DNA from: Akkermansia sp.
Lineage (GTDB): Bacteria; Verrucomicrobiota; Verrucomicrobiia; Verrucomicrobiales; Akkermansiaceae
Direction: 5' to 3'
Assembly (NCBI GenBank): GCA_017517805.1
Contig: JAFWYD010000003.1
Location: 1-64,000, forward strand
Length of the DNA: 64,000 nucleotides
The translations under genes and the position numbers were made by a program. Shown here in pieces: positions 9,405-17,335 of this stretch. How positions within the stretch are numbered: position 1 is the first letter of the stretch; every line of letters starts with the position of its first letter. A model generated the notes under the pieces. The model was not told the DNA's origin and ran no database searches. It saw only the letters and a program-made list of their open reading frames with translations.

Positions 9405-9441
9405 AAGCCTGGTGCAGCTTGCCTGCGTCAGGCTTTTTTTT
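9405..9441 (+). terminator. terminator after pdxJ
   Basis: AAGCCTG (9405-9411) pairs with CAGGCTT (9429-9435), followed by a T tract. Confidence 0.7.
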
Positions 9442-9472
9442 GTGCTCCAGCCTAATTTTGTGCGTTTTTATC

Positions 9473-9500
9473 TTGCAATGCGTTCAGGGCGTGTTATGAT
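9473..9500 (+). promoter_or_regulatory. leaderless-type promoter of the HU-like gene
   Basis: TTGCAA (9473-9478), 16 bases, then TATGAT (9495-9500). The ATG follows 8 bases after the -10 box, so the mRNA should begin at or very near the start codon. Confidence 0.7.
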
Positions 9501-9508
9501 GAAGACCT

Positions 9509-9823
9509 ATGAACAAGACTCAACTCGTTGACTGCATTCAGGCTAAACTCGGTGAGGGCGCTACCAAGAAGTGCGCAGAGACGGCTCTCAATGCCGTGCT
9601 CGGTGCTATCAAGGAGGCCGTCGCCACCGATAAGGTTCAGCTGGTCGGTTTCGGTACTTTCGAGATGAAGACCCGCGCAGCCCGCACGGGCCGCAATCCG
9701 CAGACCGGTGCCGCCATGAAGATTGAAGCTTCTCAGACTCTTTCCTTCAAGCCCTCCTCTGTGTTCAAGTCGGCCGTTCCTGCCAAGAAGACTTGCAAGA
9801 AGGGTGGCTGCAAGAAGAAGTAA
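9509..9823 (+). CDS. HU/IHF-family DNA-binding protein with a Cys-containing basic tail
   Basis: This is a nucleoid-associated protein of 104 residues. The HU core is clear: MNKTQLVDCIQ, GFGTFEMKTRAARTGRNPQTG (the DNA-binding arm, about residues 48-68) and the IEASQTLSFKPSS strand. Beyond the normal ~90-residue core it has a tail, PAKKTCKKGGCKKK, with two cysteines four residues apart. A third Cys (about residue 25) sits in a helix. HU proteins usually lack cysteine, so the tail is unusual. The gene stands alone between two terminators with a strong leaderless-type promoter, as expected for an abundant protein. Confidence 0.93.
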   Translation: MNKTQLVDCIQAKLGEGATKKCAETALNAVLGAIKEAVATDKVQLVGFGTFEMKTRAARTGRNPQTGAAMKIEASQTLSFKPSSVFKSAVPAKKTCKKGGCKKK

Positions 9824-9849
9824 GTCGCTTCTCGTACGAGTTTCCTCAG

Positions 9850-9891
9850 TCCCGTTGCCCGGCTCCGTCTCGCCGGGTCGCGGGATTTTTT
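9850..9891 (+). terminator. terminator after the HU-like gene
   Basis: A two-tier hairpin (TCCCG with CGGGA outside, CCCGGC with GCCGGG inside) is followed by six T residues. Confidence 0.8.
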
Positions 9892-10003
9892 GCGCATACA
9901 TGATGCTTGTTGGAGAAATACGGCCTGAAAATCCGGAATCTGCCTGGCAAGACCGGACTTTGTGATTTACATCGTGTGCGCAATATGGTAAACATATTGC
10001 GCT

Positions 10004-11182
10004 ATGGACTTAGAGCAACGCGAAATAAGTGCAGAAACGATTTCTCCGTACTTTGAACAGTACTTCGGTCACAAGCCCACGGTTGTTGCAGCCTCTCCCG
10101 GCCGCGTGAACCTCATCGGTGAACACACCGACTATAACAATGGCTTTGTGCTGCCGATGGCCCTCAATAATATCAACGTCATTGCCGTCGCTCCCTCTCC
10201 CACCGGCAAGCATCGCTGGATTGGTGCCCTGGGCGAGGATATGATTGAGATTGACCCGGCAGAGGTGACCAAACCTGGCGACCCCTTCTGGAGTAACTAT
10301 GTGCGCGGTGTCATCTGCATGCTGGAGCGCCGCGGTATCAAGGTGCCTGCGGTGGATATGCTGATTGATTCCAACGTGCCTCGCGGCGGTGGCCTTTCCT
10401 CCAGCGCTGCGTTTGAGGTATCGGCCTGTACTGCGCTGGCCGCTCTCTGCGGGGTTGAAGTCACACCCACCGATCGCGCCCTCATCGGCCAGGCTACGGA
10501 GCATGAGTTCGTGAATGTACCCTGCGGTATCATGGACCAGTTCATCTCGGCCAACGGCCGCAAGGACCACGCCCTCATGCTCGATTGCAAGGACCTTTCT
10601 TACAAGCTTATCCCCATGACGGACCCCGCCGTGAGTGTGCTGGTCATCGACTCTGCCGTGAAGCATTCCCTGGCCGATGGTGGCTATGCCGCCCGCCGCA
10701 AGAACTGCGAGGATGCCTGCGCCATCCTGGGCGTGCCTTCTCTGCGTGAGGCTACGCTGGAAATGCTCGAGGAGAAGAAAGCTGCCCTCGGTGACCTCTG
10801 CTACCGCCGCGCTCGCCACGTCATCGGCGAAAACCTGCGCGTTGCTTCCTTTGCCGAAGCGGTGCAGAAGGGCGATTGGGATGCTGCCGGTGTGGCCATG
10901 CGCGCCTCCCATGCTTCTCTGAAGGATGATTTCGAGGTTTCCTGCGGTGAGGTGGATACCCTGGTTTCCCTGGCCGATACAATCCCCTCCGCTGCGGCTG
11001 TCTATGGTGCCCGCATGACCGGTGGTGGTTTCGGCGGCTGCATCGTGGCGCTCGTCAAGAGCGAAGCCGTGCAGCAGGTAGCCGAGGAAATGATTGAGGC
11101 CTACCGCAATGCCCTCGGCATTGAGACCGATTATCTTATCACTCGTCCGGGCGAAGGTGCCCGTGTGCTTTACCAAGCCTGA
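10004..11182 (+). CDS. galK: galactokinase
   Basis: GalK phosphorylates galactose to galactose 1-phosphate with ATP, the entry to the Leloir pathway. GHMP-kinase motifs are present in order: SPGRVNLIGEHTDYNNG near residue 27-43 (galactokinase signature), PRGGGLSSSAAFEVS near 125 (ATP loop), GIMDQFISANG near 175 with the catalytic Asp, and MTGGGFGGC near 340. The 392 residues are typical. Only 17 bases separate it from the symporter gene, suggesting one operon for galactose uptake and phosphorylation. In a mucin-degrading relative the sugar would come from host glycans; that is inference. Confidence 0.96.
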   Translation: MDLEQREISAETISPYFEQYFGHKPTVVAASPGRVNLIGEHTDYNNGFVLPMALNNINVIAVAPSPTGKHRWIGALGEDMIEIDPAEVTKPGDPFWSNYVRGVICMLERRGIKVPAVDMLIDSNVPRGGGLSSSAAFEVSACTALAALCGVEVTPTDRALIGQATEHEFVNVPCGIMDQFISANGRKDHALMLDCKDLSYKLIPMTDPAVSVLVIDSAVKHSLADGGYAARRKNCEDACAILGVPSLREATLEMLEEKKAALGDLCYRRARHVIGENLRVASFAEAVQKGDWDAAGVAMRASHASLKDDFEVSCGEVDTLVSLADTIPSAAAVYGARMTGGGFGGCIVALVKSEAVQQVAEEMIEAYRNALGIETDYLITRPGEGARVLYQA

Positions 11183-11199
11183 TTCACAGAAAATATCTT

Positions 11200-13371
11200 A
11201 TGAAACAAATGCTGACAATGCTGGGCGCTCTGGCGCTCATGAGTGGCACCGCGCTGGCACAGGATGCCGCCGCTGCCGCCCCGGCGCAGGACGTGCTTCC
11301 CCTCTGGGAAATGATCGTCTTCTGCGTGGTTGTAGTAGGCGTAATCGCCCTGGGTATCTGTAAATCCGGAGACTCCGGCGAAAGCTCCGAAGAGAAGAAG
11401 GAAAAAGGCGCTGCCGATTACTTCCTGGCAGGTCGCGGCCTGAGCTGGTGGCTCGTGGGCTTCTCCCTGCTGGCGGCCAATATCTCGACCGAGCAGTTCG
11501 TGGGTATGAGCGGCCAGTCGGCTGACTGGCTGGGGCTTGCCATCGCCGGTTACGAATGGCTCGCTGCCATTGTGCTGGTCATCGTGGCCTTCACCTTCCT
11601 GCCCATGCTGCTCAAGCGCGGCGTGTTCACGATTCCGCAGTTCCTGGAGGAACGCTACAATGGTGTGGCCCGCGTCATCATGGCCCTGGTGAACCTGCTC
11701 ATCCTTGTGGGTGTGCCGACTGCCGCCGTGATTTATGCCGGTGCCAGCGTGGTGTCCGTGTACTTTGATCTTTCCGTTCCCACCGGCTGCCTCATCATTG
11801 CCGGTGCTGCCACGGTGTATGTGTATGTGGGTGGCCTGAAGGCCTGCGCCTGGACCGACCTCATCTGGGGTGCCGCCCTCATCGTGGGTGGCGGTGTGGT
11901 GGCCTACTATGCCATCATGGCCCTGGGGGCCTACCCGACCCTGCCCGAGAGCGTGGTGGCTACTGCTACCACCACCGCTAATACCAGCGCTGAGGCTCTG
12001 GCCTCCACCGGTTCCCAGTTCTGCGATGGCCTGAGCCGCATGGTGAACCTCAATGCGGGTGATGTGCAGGGTGCTACCAATGGCATTGGCGGCAAGCTGC
12101 ACATGATGCGCGAAGAGAGCGACCCCGTCATGCCCTGGACCGTGTACCTCCTGGGCCTCTGGATTCCCAACTTCTTCTACTGGGGCCTCAACCAGTACAT
12201 CATGCAGCGCACCCTGGCCTCCAAGAGTCTCGAAGAAGGCCAGCTGGGTATTGTGTTTGCCGCTTTCCTGAAGCTCCTCATTCCCTTCGTGGTCATCATC
12301 CCCGGCATCCTGGCCTACAACCTGTACAGCGATAAACTTGCTGCCAAGGCTGATTCCAACACCGCCGCCATCGTGGCTGCTGCCGGACAGTCTGGCAAGA
12401 AAGTGATTTACGACGTGGCCGCCAGCCGTCTCGTGCGTGCTGATGCCTCTGCCTCCTCCGTGGACTTCATCAAGAAGAACCTCGCCGCAGTCGGCGCTGC
12501 CGACCAGGTGCCGGCTCTCGAGGCCAAGGCTGCTGAGCTGGCTGCCATCCCCGCCAAGGACATCGCCGCCCGCGAAGCCAAGGCTAAGGAGATTCTGGCC
12601 ATCGACAAGGCCGCTACCAAGGCTGCCCGCTCCAACACCACGGAATATACCGTGACCACCACACTGGCTGCCTACCAGTATGACTACGCCTTCGCCACCC
12701 TGCTGCGCGAACTCCTTCCCGGCACCGGCTGGGCATGGTTTGTGCTGGCAGCCCTCTTCGGTGCTGTGGTGAGCTCCCTGGCTTCCATGCTCAACTCTGC
12801 CTCCACCCTCTTCACCATGGACCTCTACAACAAGTCCAAGGAAGTGGTCACCGGCAAGCCTGCTTCCGATAAGCAGCTCGTTGCCGTGGGCAAGGTGGCT
12901 GTGCTTGTCTGCGCCGTGATTGCCACAGTAGTGGCTCCCTTCCTGGATAATCCCGCCTTCGGTGGTATCTTCACCTTCATCCAGGAGTTCCAGGGCTTCC
13001 TCAGCCCCGGTGTGCTGGCCGTGTTCCTCTTCGGCTTCTTCGTACCCAAGTGCCCCCGCGTGTTCGGTTGGCTGGGTATCCTGGTCGGTGCTGTGGCTTA
13101 CACCGTTTTCAAGTGGGTTGCCATCTACAACGATATGGGGCAGGCTATCTTCGACTTCACCGGTGATTCCTTCCTCAACCGCATGGGCTACTCCCTCATC
13201 GTAGTCTGCGTGGTGGGCCTTATCCTCACCATCGTGAACTACCTCAAGGGTGGCGAAGCTGTGGTGCTGACCGACAAGGGTATCATCGAAATGAAGACCT
13301 CCGGCCGAGCCAAGGCTTTCGGTCTGGCGGTCATCGTCGCCACGGTGGCTCTTTATATCCTCTTCTGGTAA
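11200..13371 (+). CDS. sodium/solute symporter (SSS family, SGLT-like), probable galactose carrier
   Basis: This multi-pass inner-membrane protein has 723 residues. After a signal-like N-terminus and a first membrane segment comes the SSS hallmark: DYFLAGRGLSWWLVGFSLLAANISTEQFVG (about residues 70-105). Later family landmarks are GVFTIPQFLEERY (about 145), GGLKACAWTDLIWG (about 210) and YWGLNQYIMQRTLASKSL (about 325). A charged Ala/Lys-rich soluble insertion of about 110 residues (roughly 375-485) interrupts the membrane core, and the core then resumes with SSLASMLNSASTLFTMDLY. Vibrio SGLT carries galactose, and galK lies 17 bases upstream, so galactose is the best substrate guess; the sequence alone does not prove it. 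Confidence 0.88.
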   Translation: MKQMLTMLGALALMSGTALAQDAAAAAPAQDVLPLWEMIVFCVVVVGVIALGICKSGDSGESSEEKKEKGAADYFLAGRGLSWWLVGFSLLAANISTEQFVGMSGQSADWLGLAIAGYEWLAAIVLVIVAFTFLPMLLKRGVFTIPQFLEERYNGVARVIMALVNLLILVGVPTAAVIYAGASVVSVYFDLSVPTGCLIIAGAATVYVYVGGLKACAWTDLIWGAALIVGGGVVAYYAIMALGAYPTLPESVVATATTTANTSAEALASTGSQFCDGLSRMVNLNAGDVQGATNGIGGKLHMMREESDPVMPWTVYLLGLWIPNFFYWGLNQYIMQRTLASKSLEEGQLGIVFAAFLKLLIPFVVIIPGILAYNLYSDKLAAKADSNTAAIVAAAGQSGKKVIYDVAASRLVRADASASSVDFIKKNLAAVGAADQVPALEAKAAELAAIPAKDIAAREAKAKEILAIDKAATKAARSNTTEYTVTTTLAAYQYDYAFATLLRELLPGTGWAWFVLAALFGAVVSSLASMLNSASTLFTMDLYNKSKEVVTGKPASDKQLVAVGKVAVLVCAVIATVVAPFLDNPAFGGIFTFIQEFQGFLSPGVLAVFLFGFFVPKCPRVFGWLGILVGAVAYTVFKWVAIYNDMGQAIFDFTGDSFLNRMGYSLIVVCVVGLILTIVNYLKGGEAVVLTDKGIIEMKTSGRAKAFGLAVIVATVALYILFW

Positions 13372-13394
13372 AGATTATACCGGAACATATTTTC

Positions 13395-13432
13395 ATCCCC
13401 GCAGTCCATAAGGATTGCGGGGATATATTTTT
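13395..13432 (+). terminator. terminator of the galK-symporter operon
   Basis: ATCCCCGCAGTCC (13395-13407) pairs with GGATTGCGGGGAT (13412-13424) around ATAA, followed by a T-rich run. Confidence 0.85.
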
Positions 13433-13436
13433 ATTA

Positions 13437-13805
13437 TACCTGAGCGAAGCGAAGGTATTTCATCCACAGCCGAAGGCTGTGGGTTTCATGCCCTGTGCAA
13501 CAGGGCTTTCATACCGCCGGGACGGCGGTATTTCATCCACGCAAAGCGTGGATTTCATTGAGGCCCGCGCAGCGGGACGACTGCCCAACGGACTCTCTTC
13601 GATATTCTTCCGCGCGTCATACCTTCAGTCGGTCGCGCTGCTCCCTCAATGAAAACACACCTGCGGTGTGTATGAATTACCGCCGGGACGGCGGTATGAA
13701 AGCAGGGCGTTGCCCTGCATGAAATACGCCCTTTGGGCGTATGAAGGCCACCGCTGCGCGGTGGATGAGAGGCAGAAAAGCTTACGCTTTTCTGCCCCTG
13801 GGATG
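13437..13805. repeat. array of about eleven different palindromes joined by TTTCAT linkers
   Basis: The left half (13437-13560) holds short perfect hairpins such as CCACAGCCGAAGGCTGTGG, GCCCTGTGCAACAGGGC, ACCGCCGGGACGGCGGT and CCACGCAAAGCGTGG, each followed by TTTCAT. The right half (about 13645-13805) holds others joined by ATGAA, which is the same linker on the opposite strand. The unit ACCGCCGGGACGGCGGT occurs in both halves. The centre, about 13557-13650, is edged by CATTGAGG and its inverse CCTCAATG. The stems differ in sequence but share design, so this is neither CRISPR nor a simple tandem repeat. The last hairpin overlaps the 3' end of the Xer recombinase gene. Function unknown. Confidence 0.85.
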
Positions 13806-14696
13806 AAAACTTTGGTGCAGCGAGACCAGCCGCTTCTGGTCCACATGCGTATACACCTGGGTCGTGGAGAGGCTGGCATGCCCCAGCATATCCTGAATCA
13901 CTCGCAGATCAGCTCCATTTTCCAGCAGATGCGTGGCAAAAGAATGGCGCAGGATATGCGGGTACACATTCTCCGGAAGCCCGGCATCGCGGGCTCGTTC
14001 CTTGATAATCTGGCGGATGCGGTCGCGGGTGAGGCGTTCGCCCCGGTTGGAGAGAAAGAGCACATCTGCCCGCTTCCCGTTGCGGAGAAGCCTGGGACGC
14101 GCATGCTGCAGATAGCTGCGCAGCGCCCTGGCTGCCACACCGCCCAGCGGCACATAGCGGGTTTTATTTCCCTTGCCGGTGATGCGCAGGAACTCCTCCT
14201 CCCAATCCACCTGCTCAGCGCGCAGATTCACGAGCTCGCTCACACGCAGCCCGCTGCCATAGAGCATTTCCAGCATGGCGCGGTCGCGCGCGCCGAAGGG
14301 TATATCGGCCGGGTCGATGCTTTGCAGCAGGGTGTTCACAGCATCGGCCTGCAGAGTCTCAGGCAGGGGGCGCCCGGCGCGGCCGCATTCCAGCAGGGCT
14401 GCCGGGTTGGCCTGCACCACTTTCTCACGCGACAGATAGCGGAAAAATTGCCGCAGGTGTACCATCGCCACCCGGCACGATGAAGCTGCCAGACCGCACT
14501 CGCTGCGCAACCACCGGTGATAGGTGGCGAGTCGCTCTTCGGTAATGCCTTCCGGTGTGAGCTGATGCTCCGCGCACCAGTCAGCGAAACGCTCCAGAGT
14601 CTGCTGCACTGAGAGCCGGTAATTGGTACTCAGCCCCCGTTCTGCCGCCAGATACAGCAGAAAACTGCCTGTCAGGCTCGTGAAGGGGCGACTCAT
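13782..14696 (-). CDS. tyrosine site-specific recombinase (XerC/XerD type)
   Basis: This 304-residue protein has an N-terminal SAM-like core-binding domain (about 1-105) and a catalytic domain with all the expected residues: R151 (GSGLRVSEL), K175 (TGKGNKTR), H247 and R250 (HILRHSFATH), H273 (LGHASLSTT) and nucleophile Y282 (VYTHV). Such enzymes resolve chromosome dimers at dif during division. The ending SFHPRG is XerC/D-like, but the final residues and stop fall inside the terminal hairpin of the neighbouring palindrome array. XerC and XerD cannot be told apart here. No dif site was recognised. Confidence 0.92.
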   Translation of the reverse strand: MSRPFTSLTGSFLLYLAAERGLSTNYRLSVQQTLERFADWCAEHQLTPEGITEERLATYHRWLRSECGLAASSCRVAMVHLRQFFRYLSREKVVQANPAALLECGRAGRPLPETLQADAVNTLLQSIDPADIPFGARDRAMLEMLYGSGLRVSELVNLRAEQVDWEEEFLRITGKGNKTRYVPLGGVAARALRSYLQHARPRLLRNGKRADVLFLSNRGERLTRDRIRQIIKERARDAGLPENVYPHILRHSFATHLLENGADLRVIQDMLGHASLSTTQVYTHVDQKRLVSLHQSFHPRGRKA

Positions 14697-14708
14697 GGTG
14701 TGAGCGTA

Positions 14709-15392
14709 TTATTCGGCTGCACTACCGGCAGGCTCGGGCAGCTCGGCCGTCGGGGTAGGCAGAGAGGAATCCCCCTCTGAGGCAGGTGCCGGGGTGTTCA
14801 TCAACTCGCGGCGGCGGGCATTGAATTCATCCGACTTCTTGGATTTCTTGCTCACCACCAGTACCGTGCGGCCGCTGGTGTTGGTCATCAGCTTCTGGTC
14901 ACCGCCCATGAACTCCACATCGTCCCAACCATCGACTGGCGGGAGCATACCGGTGGAGGGCAGGGGGCCATCCCCCAGTATTTCGGCTGTAGAAACCAGC
15001 TTGACCGGATTCACGAAATCGGTTTCTCTCAGGAAACCCTTGTTCCCGTTATCCAGCTCTACGAAATAGTACAGCCCCTCGCAGGAGATGATTTTCGCCT
15101 GGGCAGATTCCACCATGCGGCCCTTGGCGCCTTCGTAATAATCCGGGTTGCGGTTGAAGAGATAAGCCTTGCCCTGCTGAATCTCCAGCGTCTCACCATC
15201 CTTGTACATGCCTTCCTTCACGTATTTGGCACGTGCCTCGGCGCGGACGGCATCCATGCCGGGAGGATCCAGCGGCGAGGGCTCCTGCAGGTAGATGGGA
15301 GTGTATTCACCAGGAGTGGTGAGTCGCTCCAGCATGCTGCACGATGTCAGTAGCGATACACTCAGCAGGAATAGAACGGTGCGGAATTTCAT
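14709..15392 (-). CDS. lipoprotein of unknown function
   Basis: The product starts MKFRTVLFLLSVSLLTSC, a lipoprotein signal peptide with a lipobox ending in Cys18, so it is expected to be lipid-anchored. The middle (about residues 80-145) has a beta-rich segment including YYFVELDNGNKGFLRETDFV, which resembles a small SH3-like fold; the ends are Pro/Ser/Thr-rich. About 227 residues. The start at 15392 is fixed by the signal peptide and by a leaderless-type promoter whose -10 box ends 7 bases upstream. It lies just upstream of the Xer gene (12-base gap) on the same strand. I do not recognise a family. Confidence 0.75.
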   Translation of the reverse strand: MKFRTVLFLLSVSLLTSCSMLERLTTPGEYTPIYLQEPSPLDPPGMDAVRAEARAKYVKEGMYKDGETLEIQQGKAYLFNRNPDYYEGAKGRMVESAQAKIISCEGLYYFVELDNGNKGFLRETDFVNPVKLVSTAEILGDGPLPSTGMLPPVDGWDDVEFMGGDQKLMTNTSGRTVLVVSKKSKKSDEFNARRRELMNTPAPASEGDSSLPTPTAELPEPAGSAAE

Positions 15393-15399
15393 GCGCGCG

Positions 15400-15428
15400 A
15401 TACTACCACCGATTGCCCCAAATAGCAA
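15400..15428 (-). promoter_or_regulatory. leaderless-type promoter of the lipoprotein gene
   Basis: Minus strand: TTGCTA (15428-15423), 17 bases, TAGTAT (15405-15400), then 7 bases to ATG 15392. Confidence 0.7.
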
Positions 15429-15502
15429 GTCTCTTTATCTAACCATTGTGTGCCGGCAAAAGGGTTTGTGAAGAATGCGGTCGCGTGTGCGGATCCTGGT
15501 TC

Positions 15503-15871
15503 TCATGCACCCATCAGAGCCTCGCGGTTCACAAAGAACACGGCCCCCATCACGCAGAAGAATGCCCAGAGGTAGTCCCATTTCCACTGCTCACCCATGT
15601 AGAAAATCATAAAGGGTACAAAAATACTCAGCGTGAGTGCCTCCTGCATAATCTTGAGCTGCGCCAGAGAGAGCCCGTAGGCTCGCCCCAGGTGGTTGGC
15701 CGGCACCATGAAGCAGTACTCAAACAAGGCCAGCCCCCAGCTCATCAGAATCAACTGCCACATGGGCGTGCTGGTGGCTTCTCCCGGTTTCCTCAGAAAA
15801 CCATACCACGCAAACGTCATCACGACGTTGCTCATAAACAACAGGCAGATGGATAAGGCAAGCTTGTACAT
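15503..15871 (-). CDS. DMT-like small membrane protein (DUF486 family)
   Basis: This 122-residue protein has four hydrophobic segments. The tail NHLGRAYGLSLAQLKIMQEALTLSIFVPF is characteristic of the DUF486 family, which is related to one half of drug/metabolite transporters. The substrate is unknown. ATG 15871 (MYKLALSIC) gives the family length; the frame is open further upstream but would run through the tRNA gene. A good sigma70-type promoter lies 12 bases before the ATG. Confidence 0.85.
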   Translation of the reverse strand: MYKLALSICLLFMSNVVMTFAWYGFLRKPGEATSTPMWQLILMSWGLALFEYCFMVPANHLGRAYGLSLAQLKIMQEALTLSIFVPFMIFYMGEQWKWDYLWAFFCVMGAVFFVNREALMGA

Positions 15872-15883
15872 GGAAGGGCCACT

Positions 15884-15912
15884 AAAATAGACCTGCCGCC
15901 TCCCATTGTCAA
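15884..15912 (-). promoter_or_regulatory. promoter of the DUF486 gene
   Basis: Minus strand: TTGACA (15912-15907), 17 bases, TATTTT (15889-15884), 12 bases before ATG 15871. Confidence 0.65.
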
Positions 15913-15928
15913 GTCTTTGTACAGCATA

Positions 15929-15973
15929 AACCCCGCAAATGCTGATAAATAAAGCACTTGCGGGGTTCTTTTT
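15929..15973. terminator. terminator hairpin downstream of tRNA-Thr
   Basis: AACCCCGCAAATGC (15929-15942) pairs, with one G-T pair, with GCACTTGCGGGGTT (15954-15967). The longer T run is on the plus strand, but the only nearby transcript reading into it is the minus-strand tRNA. Confidence 0.6.
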
Positions 15974-15978
15974 ACAAG

Positions 15979-16050
15979 AGCCGGATGTCAGGGTCGAACT
16001 GACGACCGTCCGATTACAAATCGGGTGCTCTACCACTGAGCTAATCCGGC
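15979..16050 (-). tRNA. tRNA-Thr (anticodon UGU)
   Basis: On the minus strand a 72-base cloverleaf is complete. The acceptor GCCGGAT pairs with ATCCGGC, the D stem is GCTC/GAGC, the anticodon stem CCCGA/TCGGA has one C-A mismatch at its base, the loop TTTGTAA contains anticodon TGT, and the T stem is GTCAG/CTGAC around TTCGACC. The discriminator is U and CCA is not encoded. Confidence 0.95.
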
Positions 16051-16063
16051 AGATTGCGGGGGC

Positions 16064-16092
16064 ATTCTACACGACTTCAATTTGCCATGCAA
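16064..16092 (-). promoter_or_regulatory. promoter of tRNA-Thr
   Basis: Minus strand: TTGCAT (16092-16087), 17 bases, TAGAAT (16069-16064), 13 bases before the mature 5' end. Confidence 0.7.
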
Positions 16093-16117
16093 GCTTTTTT
16101 TTCGTTGCAGACAAGAA

Positions 16118-17107
16118 TCAGAAGTAGAACCCGCAGTCGATGCCGATGGCGATGACGAAGTCATCCACGATTTCTACGCCATGGGTTGCATCATGTATCT
16201 GGCGGGCATTGTTGCCGGAGTGGGAGCACTGCACCCAGGGTTTGATGTAGAAGCGGGCATCGCGGCCAAGGCTGCCCGAATGAGTGAAGGGCAGCAGGGC
16301 CGCCTTCACACGGTACGCATCAATCCCATCGGCCCGGTTGCTCCAGTAGCCGAATGACGGTGCCAGGCCGGCAGAGACTTCCAGGTCTGCCCCAAGTGTG
16401 CTGCCGCTGAAAATATCGGTAAAACGGTAACCAGCCTCGATATCGGCATACACTCCGGTGAGCCCGGCCACTCCCGCGCCTATTTCCACTTTGCCGAAGA
16501 ACCCGCGCTGGTGGTCGTTGTAGCTCACGCTGGCCGAGATATCATGCGTGCTGTGGTGTCCGGCTCCGCCGAATTCGCGGGCCATGTAGCCTTCCAGCCC
16601 ACCGTGCCGGAAATTGTAGCCTAACTCAGCCACCAGGTTCGGGAAGATTTCCTTGCTGAGCGCATAGCTGAAACGGGTTGCCCGCGGGGTTGAAAGCGCG
16701 CTTTCAGAGTCCCAGATGATGCCGTATTCTCCGTGAATCCGGTGTTGGATGCCGCAATGGAACAAGTCCCGCCCGGGCAGGGTATACGATGCGCTCAGGG
16801 AGGAATACCCGCCTTTGCTGAGGGAATCGCGCACCCCCAGGCCTCGTACTGTGTAGGCCGAGCTGTAGGCATTCAGGTTCACATACCCGCGGGAGAAGGA
16901 GGCCTCTTCGATGACCGGTAACTCTGGCATGGCCACGGAAGCTGACTCTGCCTCCACCAGGGCGGGGGCGGGCTCCTCTTCCGGCTCCGGGGCGCTTTCG
17001 TAACTTACCCCGCTGTATTCGATAGGACCATCGGGAATGATGGGGGGCATATCGTTGGCATACAGGGGCAGGGCGGCGGTGAGCACGAGTAGGGCATGGT
17101 TCCTCAT
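16118..17107 (-). CDS. outer-membrane beta-barrel protein, unknown role
   Basis: The 329-residue product has a signal peptide (MRNHALLVLTAALPLYA), then a Pro/Glu/Ala-rich linker (about 20-65), then alternating strands (SASYTLPGRDLFHCGIQ, LVAELGYNFRHGG, DISASVSYNDHQ, DIEAGYRF, DLEVSAGLAPSFGYW) and a terminal aromatic residue (GIDCGFYF). This is the layout of an outer-membrane barrel with a C-terminal Phe for Bam-dependent insertion. Similar proteins occur as presumed porin or adhesin-like barrels; no specific family is recognised. A -10 box (TACAAT) ends 10 bases before the ATG. Confidence 0.75.
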   Translation of the reverse strand: MRNHALLVLTAALPLYANDMPPIIPDGPIEYSGVSYESAPEPEEEPAPALVEAESASVAMPELPVIEEASFSRGYVNLNAYSSAYTVRGLGVRDSLSKGGYSSLSASYTLPGRDLFHCGIQHRIHGEYGIIWDSESALSTPRATRFSYALSKEIFPNLVAELGYNFRHGGLEGYMAREFGGAGHHSTHDISASVSYNDHQRGFFGKVEIGAGVAGLTGVYADIEAGYRFTDIFSGSTLGADLEVSAGLAPSFGYWSNRADGIDAYRVKAALLPFTHSGSLGRDARFYIKPWVQCSHSGNNARQIHDATHGVEIVDDFVIAIGIDCGFYF

Positions 17108-17117
17108 ATGCCCGGCA

Positions 17118-17146
17118 TTGTATCTCCTGTGCTTTCTGTCTGCAAG
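17118..17146 (-). promoter_or_regulatory. promoter of the outer-membrane protein gene
   Basis: Minus strand: TTGCAG (17146-17141), 17 bases, TACAAT (17123-17118), 10 bases before ATG 17107; the predicted leader is only about 3 bases. Confidence 0.6.
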
Positions 17147-17300
17147 CGCAAATCACGTATCCGCGTCAAATAACCAGCGAATGCAGATTTCAGAACGCAG
17201 AAGGGAAGGCATGCGCACCGGGTTCAGGTATCGTATGGGCAGATAAATCGCCGGAGATGGTTCGGAAAGTTTGGCATAATGATAAAACATCATTCTGAAA

Positions 17301-17327
17301 AGCCTGAGCGTTTCTCAGGCTTTTTTT
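17301..17327 (+). terminator. terminator with no assigned upstream gene
   Basis: AGCCTGAG (17301-17308) pairs with CTCAGGCT (17314-17321), followed by seven T residues. Nearly the same stem is used after the zincin gene (55943-55971). Confidence 0.7.
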
Positions 17328-17335
17328 CGGATTTT

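Noticed and set aside
13495-13722. Plus-strand open frame across the palindrome array
   Set aside because: It merely translates hairpins and linkers; composition and context do not support a protein.
13437-13805. CRISPR array
   Set aside because: Units are different palindromes with 5-7-base linkers. There are no identical repeats of 24-37 bases, no spacers and no cas genes.
13437-14696. Integron: palindromes as attC sites next to a tyrosine recombinase
   Set aside because: The stems are too short, no gene cassettes lie between them, and the recombinase looks like a housekeeping Xer without the integrase-specific insertion.
15872-16036. N-terminal extension of the DUF486 protein
   Set aside because: The extra codons would cover the tRNA-Thr gene and its downstream hairpin.
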